The translations under genes and the position numbers were made by a program. A stretch of 13,163 nucleotides of DNA from JBAZOJ01 sp041648755 (GTDB taxonomy: Bacteria; Planctomycetota; B143-G9): positions 1-13,163 of the forward strand of contig JBAZOJ010000080.1 in assembly GCA_041648755.1 (NCBI GenBank), given 5' to 3'. Of the stretch, positions 6,508 to 13,067 are shown in pieces. Positions within the stretch are counted from its first letter, which is position 1. The number at the start of each line of letters is the position of its first letter. The notes below the pieces were generated by a model. The model was not told where the DNA came from. It saw nothing but the letters and a program-made list of their open reading frames with translations, and searched no databases.

Positions 6508-7518
6508 TCACCTCGAGAAAATTGGCAGGTAGCACAGGGGAACCTGCAAAATGATCGTGGCCATGGCCGTTGCGTAATCGCTGCCGTAGGAGCTGTCCCG
6601 GTAAGAACCGTTCCGGTCTCTCTGCGTCAGTACCCACTTGCAGACGGCGGGATACCATTTGTTCCAGTATTCGCCGCCCGCCTGGTACATCGCCTGCGTT
6701 GCGTAGTAGTAACCATACCACACATGGCTGGAAATGTCGCTTCTTTGATCTCCCGGAAGCGATTGTGCAATGTACTTCAGGCCCGCAGTGATCTCAGACG
6801 AGCCATAGTCGCCCACGTAGTACAGGATGCACACGCCCGCCGCGGATCTTGGGAATGCCGAGCCGCCTTGTTGACCCGCGATATACTTGAAACCCCCGTC
6901 GGTGTTCTGGCAGGACTTCACGCATTCCAGAGCCTTTTCGATAACCTTCTGATCGACGGGGATCCCCGCATTACGTGCGGCGCGCAAAGCCATCACCTGG
7001 CAGATGGTCACTGAAATGTCCGATTCAGACGGCTTCGGATCGTACCGCCAGCCACCGAGGTCGCCCTGGCACTGCTCTATCAGCTTCACGGCCTTGCGGA
7101 GCGCTTCCTCGACACGCGGATCGGGGGTCATGCCGTAGGCTTCGGCAAGGAAAAGCGTGGCAAACCCGTGGGAGTACATATTGCCGCCGAACCTGCTGGA
7201 CGAAACGTAGCCCGATGTCTCATGGACGCAGGAAAGGATGTAGTCCTTGATCTTGTCAAGTTCCCGGCCATACTTCCCTTTTCCGGGGACATAGCCCCCG
7301 GCAAGAAAAGCCGTACCGGCCAGCGCCGTCACAGCTATGGGCGAGGAAGCGGTGCCGACCGAGCCGTCAGGCCCGACTCGCGACGCCAGGTAATCCAGGC
7401 CCTCGTCAATCGCCCTGCGTATCTCCGGGGTGACCATCGAGTCGCTCTGTTCCTCGGCGACCGCGCATAGCGCGATGGTCATTGCGAGAAAAAGGCAGGC
7501 AATTGCTCTTAGAGTCAT
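6508..7518 (-). CDS. Secreted prenyltransferase/squalene-cyclase-like alpha/alpha-toroid protein
   Basis: A 336-residue exported protein built of the alpha/alpha-barrel repeats shared by terpene cyclases and prenyltransferases. It has a signal peptide ('MTLRAIACLFLAMTIALCAVA', about 1-21), then QW-like units: 'QGDLGGWRYD' (151-160), 'CQNTDGGFKYI' (203-213), 'QRDRNGSYRD' (299-308). The tail is 'ATAMATIILQVPLCYLPIFSR'. No cyclase DxDD motif is visible, and a soluble exported location argues against hopanoid synthesis. I associate such proteins, with the 'vPyrYLPiyqR'-style ending, with Planctomycetota, where they are numerous and uncharacterised. I chose ATG 7518 because it begins the signal peptide; in-frame ATGs at 7536 and 7611 would put extra residues before it. 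No Shine-Dalgarno precedes 7518, and the predicted promoter lies so close that the message may be leaderless. First gene of the leftward unit. Confidence 0.83.
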   Translation of the reverse strand: MTLRAIACLFLAMTIALCAVAEEQSDSMVTPEIRRAIDEGLDYLASRVGPDGSVGTASSPIAVTALAGTAFLAGGYVPGKGKYGRELDKIKDYILSCVHETSGYVSSSRFGGNMYSHGFATLFLAEAYGMTPDPRVEEALRKAVKLIEQCQGDLGGWRYDPKPSESDISVTICQVMALRAARNAGIPVDQKVIEKALECVKSCQNTDGGFKYIAGQQGGSAFPRSAAGVCILYYVGDYGSSEITAGLKYIAQSLPGDQRSDISSHVWYGYYYATQAMYQAGGEYWNKWYPAVCKWVLTQRDRNGSYRDSSYGSDYATAMATIILQVPLCYLPIFSR

Positions 7519-7524
7519 ATCAAT

Positions 7525-7552
7525 ATGGTATCCCATTGAGCAGGTTATGCAA
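7525..7552 (-). promoter_or_regulatory. Predicted promoter of the leftward unit, possibly leaderless
   Basis: On the minus strand TTGCAT (7552-7547) and TACCAT (7530-7525) are 16 nt apart. The expected start point, six to seven bases downstream, falls on or next to ATG 7518, which agrees with the missing Shine-Dalgarno site. Match quality is moderate. Confidence 0.45.
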
Positions 7553-7562
7553 ATCGGAGCCT

Positions 7563-7589
7563 TTGCCGACGAAGAAAAGGGGCTATAAT
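7563..7589 (+). promoter_or_regulatory. Predicted promoter of the rightward unit
   Basis: A perfect TATAAT at 7584-7589 with TTGCCG at 7563-7568 (15-nt spacer) or TTTGCC at 7562-7567 (16-nt spacer). The predicted start near 7596 leaves a leader of under 10 nt before ATG 7605. CCTTT (7560-7564) and AAAGG (7576-7580) form a weak inverted repeat over the promoter. Confidence 0.5.
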
Positions 7590-7604
7590 CGCAGGCGAGG
7601 ATAT

Positions 7605-8162
7605 ATGACACAGGAAACCGCGCCTACCGACCTGAAGATAAGCACCTACTGCCCGTTCCTCTACACTGGCGACCCGCGCTGCATAGCGCCCCGCCTCTGC
7701 TGGCGCAACGTCAACGATTTCATTGACCGTTGCGGATTCGAGTGGCGCGGCTGCGCGATTTTTGCATCCATAACCGAAGAGCATCGGGCCCGCACCGCCA
7801 CCATTAAGGCCGAGGCCAAGCAGATTTCCCCGGAGAAACTTGACTCGCTGCTCGACATCAATATGGACAACCCCGATGCCGGAACGCCGCGCACGGAGAC
7901 GCCCGACGAGCCCGAAGACCCCTATCCTGTTGAAATGCCCTCCGCCCCTCCACCCGCTCCTCCTGCAAACAGCAATAGCGAAAACCGCAACGGCAGCCAG
8001 CAACCGAGGAACGGCGGGGGACGGCCGAACTACAGCCCCAATGACCGGCACGGCGACCGCAACGGACAAAGCGGCAGAAACAATTCCCAGGTCCGCGACG
8101 ATCGCAGGAGAAACGGGGAGCGCCCGCCCCAGCAAGGCGCCGAGCCCCGACGCGGAAACTGA
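7605..8162 (+). CDS. Small protein with N-terminal Cys-rich module and disordered Asn/Arg/Gly-rich tail
   Basis: A 185-residue protein of unknown family. Residues 1-60 hold five cysteines at 16, 26, 32, 43 and 50 (C-x9-C-x5-C-x10-C-x6-C) with 'YCPFLYTGDPRC' and 'RCGFEWRGCAIF', which suggests a zinc or iron-sulfur site. A short helical segment (about 57-86) leads to an acidic, proline-rich linker (90-121). The tail (122-185) is low-complexity and rich in N, R, G, Q and P ('NGGGRPNY', 'RDDRRRNGERPPQQG') with no hydrophobic core, like RNA-binding disordered tails. There is no signal peptide. ATG 7605 has GCGAGGA just before it; an upstream in-frame ATG at 7482 lies inside the divergent gene and is rejected. 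The stop overlaps the pseudouridine synthase start (TGATG), so a role with RNA or ribosomes is a reasonable but unproven guess. Confidence 0.75.
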   Translation: MTQETAPTDLKISTYCPFLYTGDPRCIAPRLCWRNVNDFIDRCGFEWRGCAIFASITEEHRARTATIKAEAKQISPEKLDSLLDINMDNPDAGTPRTETPDEPEDPYPVEMPSAPPPAPPANSNSENRNGSQQPRNGGGRPNYSPNDRHGDRNGQSGRNNSQVRDDRRRNGERPPQQGAEPRRGN

Positions 8163-9178
8163 TGCCCGCCCCGGTTGACCAACCAGGCAAACACGACCCT
8201 GCACCGGATTTGCATATCATCCCGGCTATGGAAGAGTGGATTTCCGAACACTCTTTAGTGGTGCCGCAGTCATCGAACGGCGAGCGACTTGACGTATTTC
8301 TCAAGAGCGCACTGGACGAATTCTCCCGCTCCTACCTGCAGAAGCTGATTTCACAGGGGTGCATCACCCTCAACGGCGTTGTGCCCAAGCCCGCTAAATC
8401 CGTGCACACCGGCGACGACATCGATGTGCGGGTACCTCCGCCAGTCGAACTCCGGGCCGACCCCGAGAACATCCCCCTCGAAGTCCTGTTCGAGGATTCC
8501 GATATCATCGTCATCAACAAGGCCGCCGGGATGGTCGTCCATCCTGCCTGCGGCCATTTGTCGGGCACTCTTGTCAATGCCCTGCTCTTCCACTGCGCGG
8601 GAAAACTGTCGGGAATCAATGGCGTGCTCAGGCCGGGAATCGTTCACCGGCTTGACGCGGGAACATCAGGCGTTATGGTATGCGCAAAGAGCGATGTCGC
8701 CCACCGGTCGCTTGTGGATCAGTTCAAGGGCAGATCCGTTGACAAGCGCTATTTTGCCATCGTTCACGGCCCGGTGTCGCCCGAACTCCACAGAATCGAG
8801 GCGCCAATCGGCAGGCATCGCTCGGATTTCCGCCGAATGGCCGTGCGCGAGGATGTGGGCAAGGCTGCTGTCACGGAAATCGTGTCGAGCTTTCCCTATG
8901 ACGAGTTCTCAGCCGTTCACCTGCATATCCTGACCGGCAGGACGCACCAGATAAGGGTTCATATGAAGTATCGCGGCCACCCGCTGCTCTGCGATGAAAC
9001 CTACGGAGCCGAGGCCTCGTTCCCCTCCGACAACCCGGTTATCAGCCGCGTGTGCCTTCATGCGTACCGACTTTCATTCGATCATCCGGTTACACGGCAC
9101 AGGCTGTGCTTCAATGCTCGGATTCCCGACGATATCAAATCTGCGCTGGCGCTCATACGCGGGAGGAATAAAGCGTGA
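8162..9178 (+). CDS. RluA/RluD-family pseudouridine synthase
   Basis: Isomerises uridine to pseudouridine in structured RNA, most likely 23S rRNA. The 338-residue protein has an S4 RNA-binding domain (about 38-95, 'ERLDVFLKSALDEFSRSYLQKLISQGCITLNG'-type pattern) followed by the catalytic domain. Visible motifs: 'IIVINKAAGMVVHPACG' (115-131), 'GIVHRLDAGTSGVMVCAK' (159-176) with catalytic D165, 'RYFAIVHG' (196-203), 'GRTHQIRVHM' (259-268) and 'HPLLCDETYG' (273-282). S4 plus RluD-like order favours the RluD subgroup (23S positions 1911/1915/1917), but RluC or another specificity cannot be excluded. The start is uncertain: ATG 8162 is coupled to the previous stop (TGATG), while ATG 8228 would remove 22 unlike residues; neither has a good Shine-Dalgarno site. 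The 3' end overlaps the next gene by four bases (GTGA). Confidence 0.92.
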   Translation: MPAPVDQPGKHDPAPDLHIIPAMEEWISEHSLVVPQSSNGERLDVFLKSALDEFSRSYLQKLISQGCITLNGVVPKPAKSVHTGDDIDVRVPPPVELRADPENIPLEVLFEDSDIIVINKAAGMVVHPACGHLSGTLVNALLFHCAGKLSGINGVLRPGIVHRLDAGTSGVMVCAKSDVAHRSLVDQFKGRSVDKRYFAIVHGPVSPELHRIEAPIGRHRSDFRRMAVREDVGKAAVTEIVSSFPYDEFSAVHLHILTGRTHQIRVHMKYRGHPLLCDETYGAEASFPSDNPVISRVCLHAYRLSFDHPVTRHRLCFNARIPDDIKSALALIRGRNKA

Positions 9179-10743
9179 GAGATGACTCCCGCAAGGCCAA
9201 GTGGGACAAGTACCACCAGGACGACCGCCGCACCGCACGCAGGGGAGTCCTGATCGTCGCAGGCCTGGCCCTGCTGGCCGTGGTGATAGTGGTCGTATCG
9301 GCGCTGTTCACCGGCGGCCCCGAGGTCGCACCGACTCCGCCGGGCTCGTTCGAGCCACCTCCCGACCCCATCGCTGCTATCGAGGCCGGGACCATTGACG
9401 GCACCGTCCTGAACCTGATGCTCGCCACAATTGCCGAAGTAGGCAAATCGGGCCATCTCCCCACGCTTTCCAAGGCCGCGCTGGCCCGCGTTTACAAGTA
9501 CTACCTTTCCGGGCAGTCCGGCTTTGCGTTCGCGCGCGATGTCATGCGCTCTTATAAGCAACTGCCCTCCGAGGCAACTTCCTGGAAGGACTTCCTTCTG
9601 GCTGCCGAGCCCTCCATCTCCGCGAAGACCGGCTCCGTTGCGTGGAATGACCCTTCCGCGTGGCTTCGCGAGTTCCATCCTAAGGAACTTCCACCCTTCA
9701 AGGGCTTCGAGGAACTGGAAACCTCTTTCTGCTCATTGCTTTTCAAGCGCATGGATGCCGATTCCCAGTCGCCAGCCTACATCGGCGCGGCAACGGATTT
9801 CCTGCGAATAGTATCTCTTCACAAAGCCGCCCGCGGAGAGTGCCCGAAACTGTCGGCGATGGTCGAGCGACTTGCCTCCACACCCGCGAGCCCCCTTCTT
9901 GTAGCGGCATGCAGTTTCTTCGGAAAGTACCTGCCGCCTGACAAGGCCGAGTTCCTGATGAAGCTGCTCGCGTCCAAGGACGCCTCCGACGACTCGTTCC
10001 TGCGCATTGCCTCCGCACTGTCGGTCATTGCCCCGCAGACATTGGGCTCGCGGCTGGCGGTGCTTCTCACATCGCGTCCGGACAACGTAAAGGCCACCGC
10101 CCTGGAGCTCTGCGGCGCGTTCGACCTGGGCCGCGCCACCAAGGATGTGCTCTCGATGCTCCGCTCCACCGACACCGGCGTGGCCTCGGCTGCGGCAAGG
10201 GCCCTGACAACGCTTCCGGTGAACTGTGCGCAGTTGGCCAGGGTGCTTGGCTCGCTGTACGCTTCCCTCGACCCCGAGGCCGCCCTGGTGGCCCTTGCGG
10301 GAATGCGCAACTGCCCCGCTGAGGAACTGCCCGTGAAGTTTATGTGCGACATCGCCACGAAGGACGACCGCGCCCTCGATGCCGTTTCTCAGGCCCTGGC
10401 TGGCCGGGGGATTGCGATACTGCGGACAGCGCTGGGCGATAAGATCACGTCCGAGCCGCTATGGTTTTCTTCTACCGGTAAGCCGCTGGAAACGCTGAAA
10501 AAGCTGGTACTGGCCGTTGCCGATGCCGATGCCGGCCGCGAGGGCATCGACTCGTTTGCCAGGGAATGTTCGGACGGACTGAACCGCGACAAGCTGAACT
10601 TCTACCTTGAGCTTATGGCTGCGTCATATCGCGCATCGGGCTCGCAGGCCATCAGCGATGAGCTCGCGCGCATTTCCCGCGAAGCCCCCGACGACGCAAC
10701 GCGCAAGAAAGCTGCCGCGGTTCTGAAGTCCCTGCGGCAATAG
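9175..10743 (+). CDS. Single-pass membrane protein with HEAT-like helical solenoid
   Basis: A 522-residue protein without a recognised name. The charged N-terminus (1-23, 'RDDSRKAKWDKYHQDDRRTARR') precedes one transmembrane helix (about 24-45), a Pro-rich linker (51-65, 'VAPTPPGSFEPPPDP') and an all-helical Ala/Leu-rich region. From about 220 onward, spacing such as 'DNVKATALELCGAFDLGRATKDVLSMLRS' and 'TGVASAAARALTTLPVNCAQLARVLGSLY' looks like HEAT repeats of roughly 35 residues. The positive-inside rule puts the N-terminus in the cytoplasm and the solenoid outside. The GTG start at 9175 overlaps the synthase stop (GTGA) and has GGAGG eight bases upstream. No enzymatic motif is visible; a scaffold or protein-docking role is inferred from fold type only. 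Confidence 0.78.
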   Translation: MRDDSRKAKWDKYHQDDRRTARRGVLIVAGLALLAVVIVVVSALFTGGPEVAPTPPGSFEPPPDPIAAIEAGTIDGTVLNLMLATIAEVGKSGHLPTLSKAALARVYKYYLSGQSGFAFARDVMRSYKQLPSEATSWKDFLLAAEPSISAKTGSVAWNDPSAWLREFHPKELPPFKGFEELETSFCSLLFKRMDADSQSPAYIGAATDFLRIVSLHKAARGECPKLSAMVERLASTPASPLLVAACSFFGKYLPPDKAEFLMKLLASKDASDDSFLRIASALSVIAPQTLGSRLAVLLTSRPDNVKATALELCGAFDLGRATKDVLSMLRSTDTGVASAAARALTTLPVNCAQLARVLGSLYASLDPEAALVALAGMRNCPAEELPVKFMCDIATKDDRALDAVSQALAGRGIAILRTALGDKITSEPLWFSSTGKPLETLKKLVLAVADADAGREGIDSFARECSDGLNRDKLNFYLELMAASYRASGSQAISDELARISREAPDDATRKKAAAVLKSLRQ

Positions 10744-10744
10744 G

Positions 10745-10773
10745 TTGACACAGGGCTTTCTCCCTGCTACAAT
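10745..10773 (+). promoter_or_regulatory. Near-consensus sigma70 promoter with extended -10
   Basis: TTGACA (10745-10750), a 17-nt spacer, then TACAAT (10768-10773) preceded by TGC, an extended -10. The -35 starts two bases after the TAG of the membrane solenoid gene. The predicted start near 10780 gives a leader of about 15 nt with GGAGGG before ATG 10795. This is the strongest promoter match in the window. Confidence 0.75.
10751..10766. repeat. Inverted repeat filling the promoter spacer
   Basis: CAGGG (10751-10755) and CCCTG (10762-10766) form a perfect 5-bp inverted repeat with a 6-nt centre occupying 16 of the 17 spacer bases. It could be an operator for a dimeric regulator; chance is also possible with arms this short. 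Confidence 0.4.
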
Positions 10774-10794
10774 TAGGCAGAATATGGAGGGACT

Positions 10795-10944
10795 ATGGCC
10801 CGCTTTGAATACCACGTTGTTGAGAATATCTCGGAGAAGCACCTTGACGAGATGGGCGCGATGGGCTGGGAGCTCCTTGCCGTCGTGCAGGACCCCAAGC
10901 AGGCGAACGTCCTCGTCTACTACTTCAAACGCGTAGTCGAATAG
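10795..10944 (+). CDS. 49-residue DUF4177-like protein
   Basis: A very small cytoplasmic protein. It starts 'MARFEYHVVENISEKHLDE', continues 'MGAMGWELLAVVQD' (20-33) and ends 'VLVYYFKRVVE' (39-49). The order Y-x-V-V, then an 'LN-x-x-G-x-x-GWELV'-like core, then a closing beta strand with 'FKR' is the DUF4177 pattern as I know it; function of that family is unknown. GGAGGG lies three bases before ATG 10795 and a near-consensus promoter lies upstream, both supporting a real gene despite its size. It is seven bases from the next start, so it is the leader gene of a two-gene unit with the secreted solenoid protein. The reading frame spans positions that another frame also leaves open; the promoter, ribosome-binding site and family pattern favour this one. 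Confidence 0.8.
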   Translation: MARFEYHVVENISEKHLDEMGAMGWELLAVVQDPKQANVLVYYFKRVVE

Positions 10945-10951
10945 CTTCCCG

Positions 10952-12952
10952 ATGAGGCACTTTTCCCGCTGCCTGGCATTGGCCCTGGCCGTTATGCTAT
11001 TTTGCGCGCCTGCGGCACTGGGTGAGGCTCCGGCCGATTCGCTCGCCAAACTTATCAAAGACTTCGAGTCACTGAAGCTCCCCGACGCCGTAACCGCGGC
11101 CCGCAAGGATTTTGCGGGCTGGTCGGCCGAGAAGCAGGTCGCTTTTCTTGTCGGCACACGCTTCCTGACCGAAGCCGAATCGGTGGGCTCGTACTACCTG
11201 TATTTCCGCGCGCACGGCGATGTATCGTCCGCAATGGCCCCGACCCTGATGAAGGGCCTGAAGTCGTCCGACGCTTCCATCCGCCTGTACTGCTTAAAGC
11301 TGCTCGATATTATCCGCCCGGCCGTACTCGGCAGGGAGTTATCCCAGATCGCCCTATACGACGCCGACGACCGCACCGCCTTCTACGCCATGCGTATGAT
11401 CGGGTTCTACGGCACCGATGACCCGGCCGGAGAGCTGTCGCGCTGCGCCAAGACAAAGGAAGGCCGCCGCGAAGAGTTGCTGTTCCGCCTTGCTGCTTCG
11501 AGCGCCGTTGACCGCGCCGCAGTTGAAGCTGTTGTTGCGGGATGGGGCAAGACAAGCGTGGAGGCCATTGCCGCGCTGGCTTCGGTCAAGTCCCCCAAGG
11601 CATTCGAGATGGCCGAATCCCCCGAAGGGATCCTGCTGTTGCGGTCTGGCTGGATATGGAGTTTCCTGGCTTCTGCCGACCCCGCGCGGGCCTGTGAGCT
11701 GTTCATCCTTGCCGTCATCCCCTACGTGAAGGAAGCGGATATCTCCGAGCCCCTTGACAACCTGTTCACCGAGGCAGGCACCAGGACACCCGATGCCGCG
11801 ACCAAGGTTGCCGAGGCATTCAAGGCAAAGAAGATGACCGAGGCTTACCTGCGGGCCCTGGCTGCAATTTCGTCGTCCGACGCGGCCGCAAAGCTGCGCA
11901 ACGCCGTATTGACCGATTCCGAACCCCTGCACGCCTTTCAGTCCACCCGCTACCTGCTCAGCACCGGAGATTACTCCGCAGTGCCTGAGTTGCTCAAGCT
12001 GCTGGAATCCGAGAAGGTGAAGGCGTACCCCCGGCGCAAGTCCTGGGCGGCCACGATGCTGTCGTATTTTGGCGCGCGCGAATGCGCCGCCATTCTGGAG
12101 ACATCTTTCAAGGAAGCCACTGACACGACCGGCCGCGCTTCTTCTTTGGCCGCAATGTCGCGCATCGACCCCGCGCGGGCCGCGGCGCTGATCGGGCCAG
12201 TGGTTGACGAGTGGATTGCCGCGTGGAAAAAGGCCTGGGAATCCGACCCCGCGTCCGACTACAATACAAGTGGATTGCCTGAGCTTTACCGCGCGATGTT
12301 GTCGCTGCGCGCAGCAGCCTCGGAGCTGCCACCCGACGCTGGTCTTGGGGTATTGGACAAGCTTATGGCTGCCTGCGAGCCCCACTTTCGCGCCGAGCTT
12401 TACTCCGGCTACAACTGGTGGCCTGGGAATCCCCGCGCGCGCGCACTGTTGTCAGGAGTGGGCGGATCGTCTGTTGCCGAGGTTGTGGCCGCCGCGAACG
12501 CGCTTGGCTTCATCGGCGAGGACGCCGACGTGAAGAAAATGCTTGCCTCAGACTCATCCGGCTCGCTGGCAGTGGCCGACGCGCAGTTGGCCGCAGCGGC
12601 TGCAATTGCCTGCCTCCCTGCCCCGACGGGCAAACTGTCTGCAACCGCAAGGCTCGCGGCGCTGTTGAAGTCGCTATCCACCGCGCGCTTTGCCCCCGCC
12701 GACACCGGCCGTGCCGCGCTGGGCGCGCCTGCCACAAACGACGATGCCTTCTGGAAGACCGCCGCTGCCGCGTTGCGCAAGGCTTCCGATAACCCCGGCC
12801 TGACCACTGCAATTCTGCGCTCGCTGTCCACCGATCTGGGCGTGCGCTTTGTCCACATTCCGGATTACCATTTCAATTATCTTCGCCACGACACCGCCGC
12901 AGTACTGAGGGGCTGCTATCTGGCCCGAAAGGTTGTGGAGGGGAAGAAGTAG
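10952..12952 (+). CDS. Secreted HEAT-like helical-repeat protein of unknown function
   Basis: A 666-residue exported protein. Its signal peptide is 'MRHFSRCLALALAVMLFCAP' to about residue 24; no proper lipobox is present, so it is probably soluble in the periplasm or beyond. The rest is Ala-rich and helical, with repeats such as 'MAPTLMKGLKSSDASIRLYCLKLLD' and 'LAKTKEGRREELLF'-type pairs consistent with HEAT repeats. Near the end a non-repetitive stretch has 'YSGYNWWPGNPRARALLSG' (about 488-506) and 'HIPDYHFNYLRHD' (about 640-652), which are aromatic/His-rich and may form a binding surface. No known catalytic motif is seen. ATG 10952 lacks a Shine-Dalgarno site and is seven bases from the preceding stop, suggesting coupling. 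It resembles the membrane solenoid at 9175 in composition, but paralogy is not shown. Confidence 0.8.
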   Translation: MRHFSRCLALALAVMLFCAPAALGEAPADSLAKLIKDFESLKLPDAVTAARKDFAGWSAEKQVAFLVGTRFLTEAESVGSYYLYFRAHGDVSSAMAPTLMKGLKSSDASIRLYCLKLLDIIRPAVLGRELSQIALYDADDRTAFYAMRMIGFYGTDDPAGELSRCAKTKEGRREELLFRLAASSAVDRAAVEAVVAGWGKTSVEAIAALASVKSPKAFEMAESPEGILLLRSGWIWSFLASADPARACELFILAVIPYVKEADISEPLDNLFTEAGTRTPDAATKVAEAFKAKKMTEAYLRALAAISSSDAAAKLRNAVLTDSEPLHAFQSTRYLLSTGDYSAVPELLKLLESEKVKAYPRRKSWAATMLSYFGARECAAILETSFKEATDTTGRASSLAAMSRIDPARAAALIGPVVDEWIAAWKKAWESDPASDYNTSGLPELYRAMLSLRAAASELPPDAGLGVLDKLMAACEPHFRAELYSGYNWWPGNPRARALLSGVGGSSVAEVVAAANALGFIGEDADVKKMLASDSSGSLAVADAQLAAAAAIACLPAPTGKLSATARLAALLKSLSTARFAPADTGRAALGAPATNDDAFWKTAAAALRKASDNPGLTTAILRSLSTDLGVRFVHIPDYHFNYLRHDTAAVLRGCYLARKVVEGKK

Positions 12953-13067
12953 AGCGGGCTGGAAAGCTTTAGCATCACATTGGTCGTGTGTCGAAATGCC
13001 GGGCGTCGCGCGATTCCCTTCGATCAGCGGGAACGGCAGTAGCGGATGTGGCCAGGAGAAGCAGCCG

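Noticed and set aside
7482..7604. 41-residue N-terminal extension of the Cys-rich protein
   Set aside because: The extension begins inside the divergent toroid gene and crosses the predicted TATAAT box; ATG 7605 has its own ribosome-binding site.
10745..10936. 63-residue plus-strand frame overlapping the DUF4177-like gene
   Set aside because: It begins inside the -35 box, has no Shine-Dalgarno site and no family pattern; the alternative frame at 10795 has both.
11354..12385. 343-residue minus-strand open frame
   Set aside because: It is antisense to the secreted solenoid gene, which has a signal peptide and coherent repeats. The reverse translation is Gly/Arg/Gln-rich with no recognisable fold.
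13014..13033. TTCCC/GGGAA inverted repeat as a terminator after the secreted solenoid gene
   Set aside because: A 5-bp stem with a 10-nt loop and no T-run does not support a terminator.
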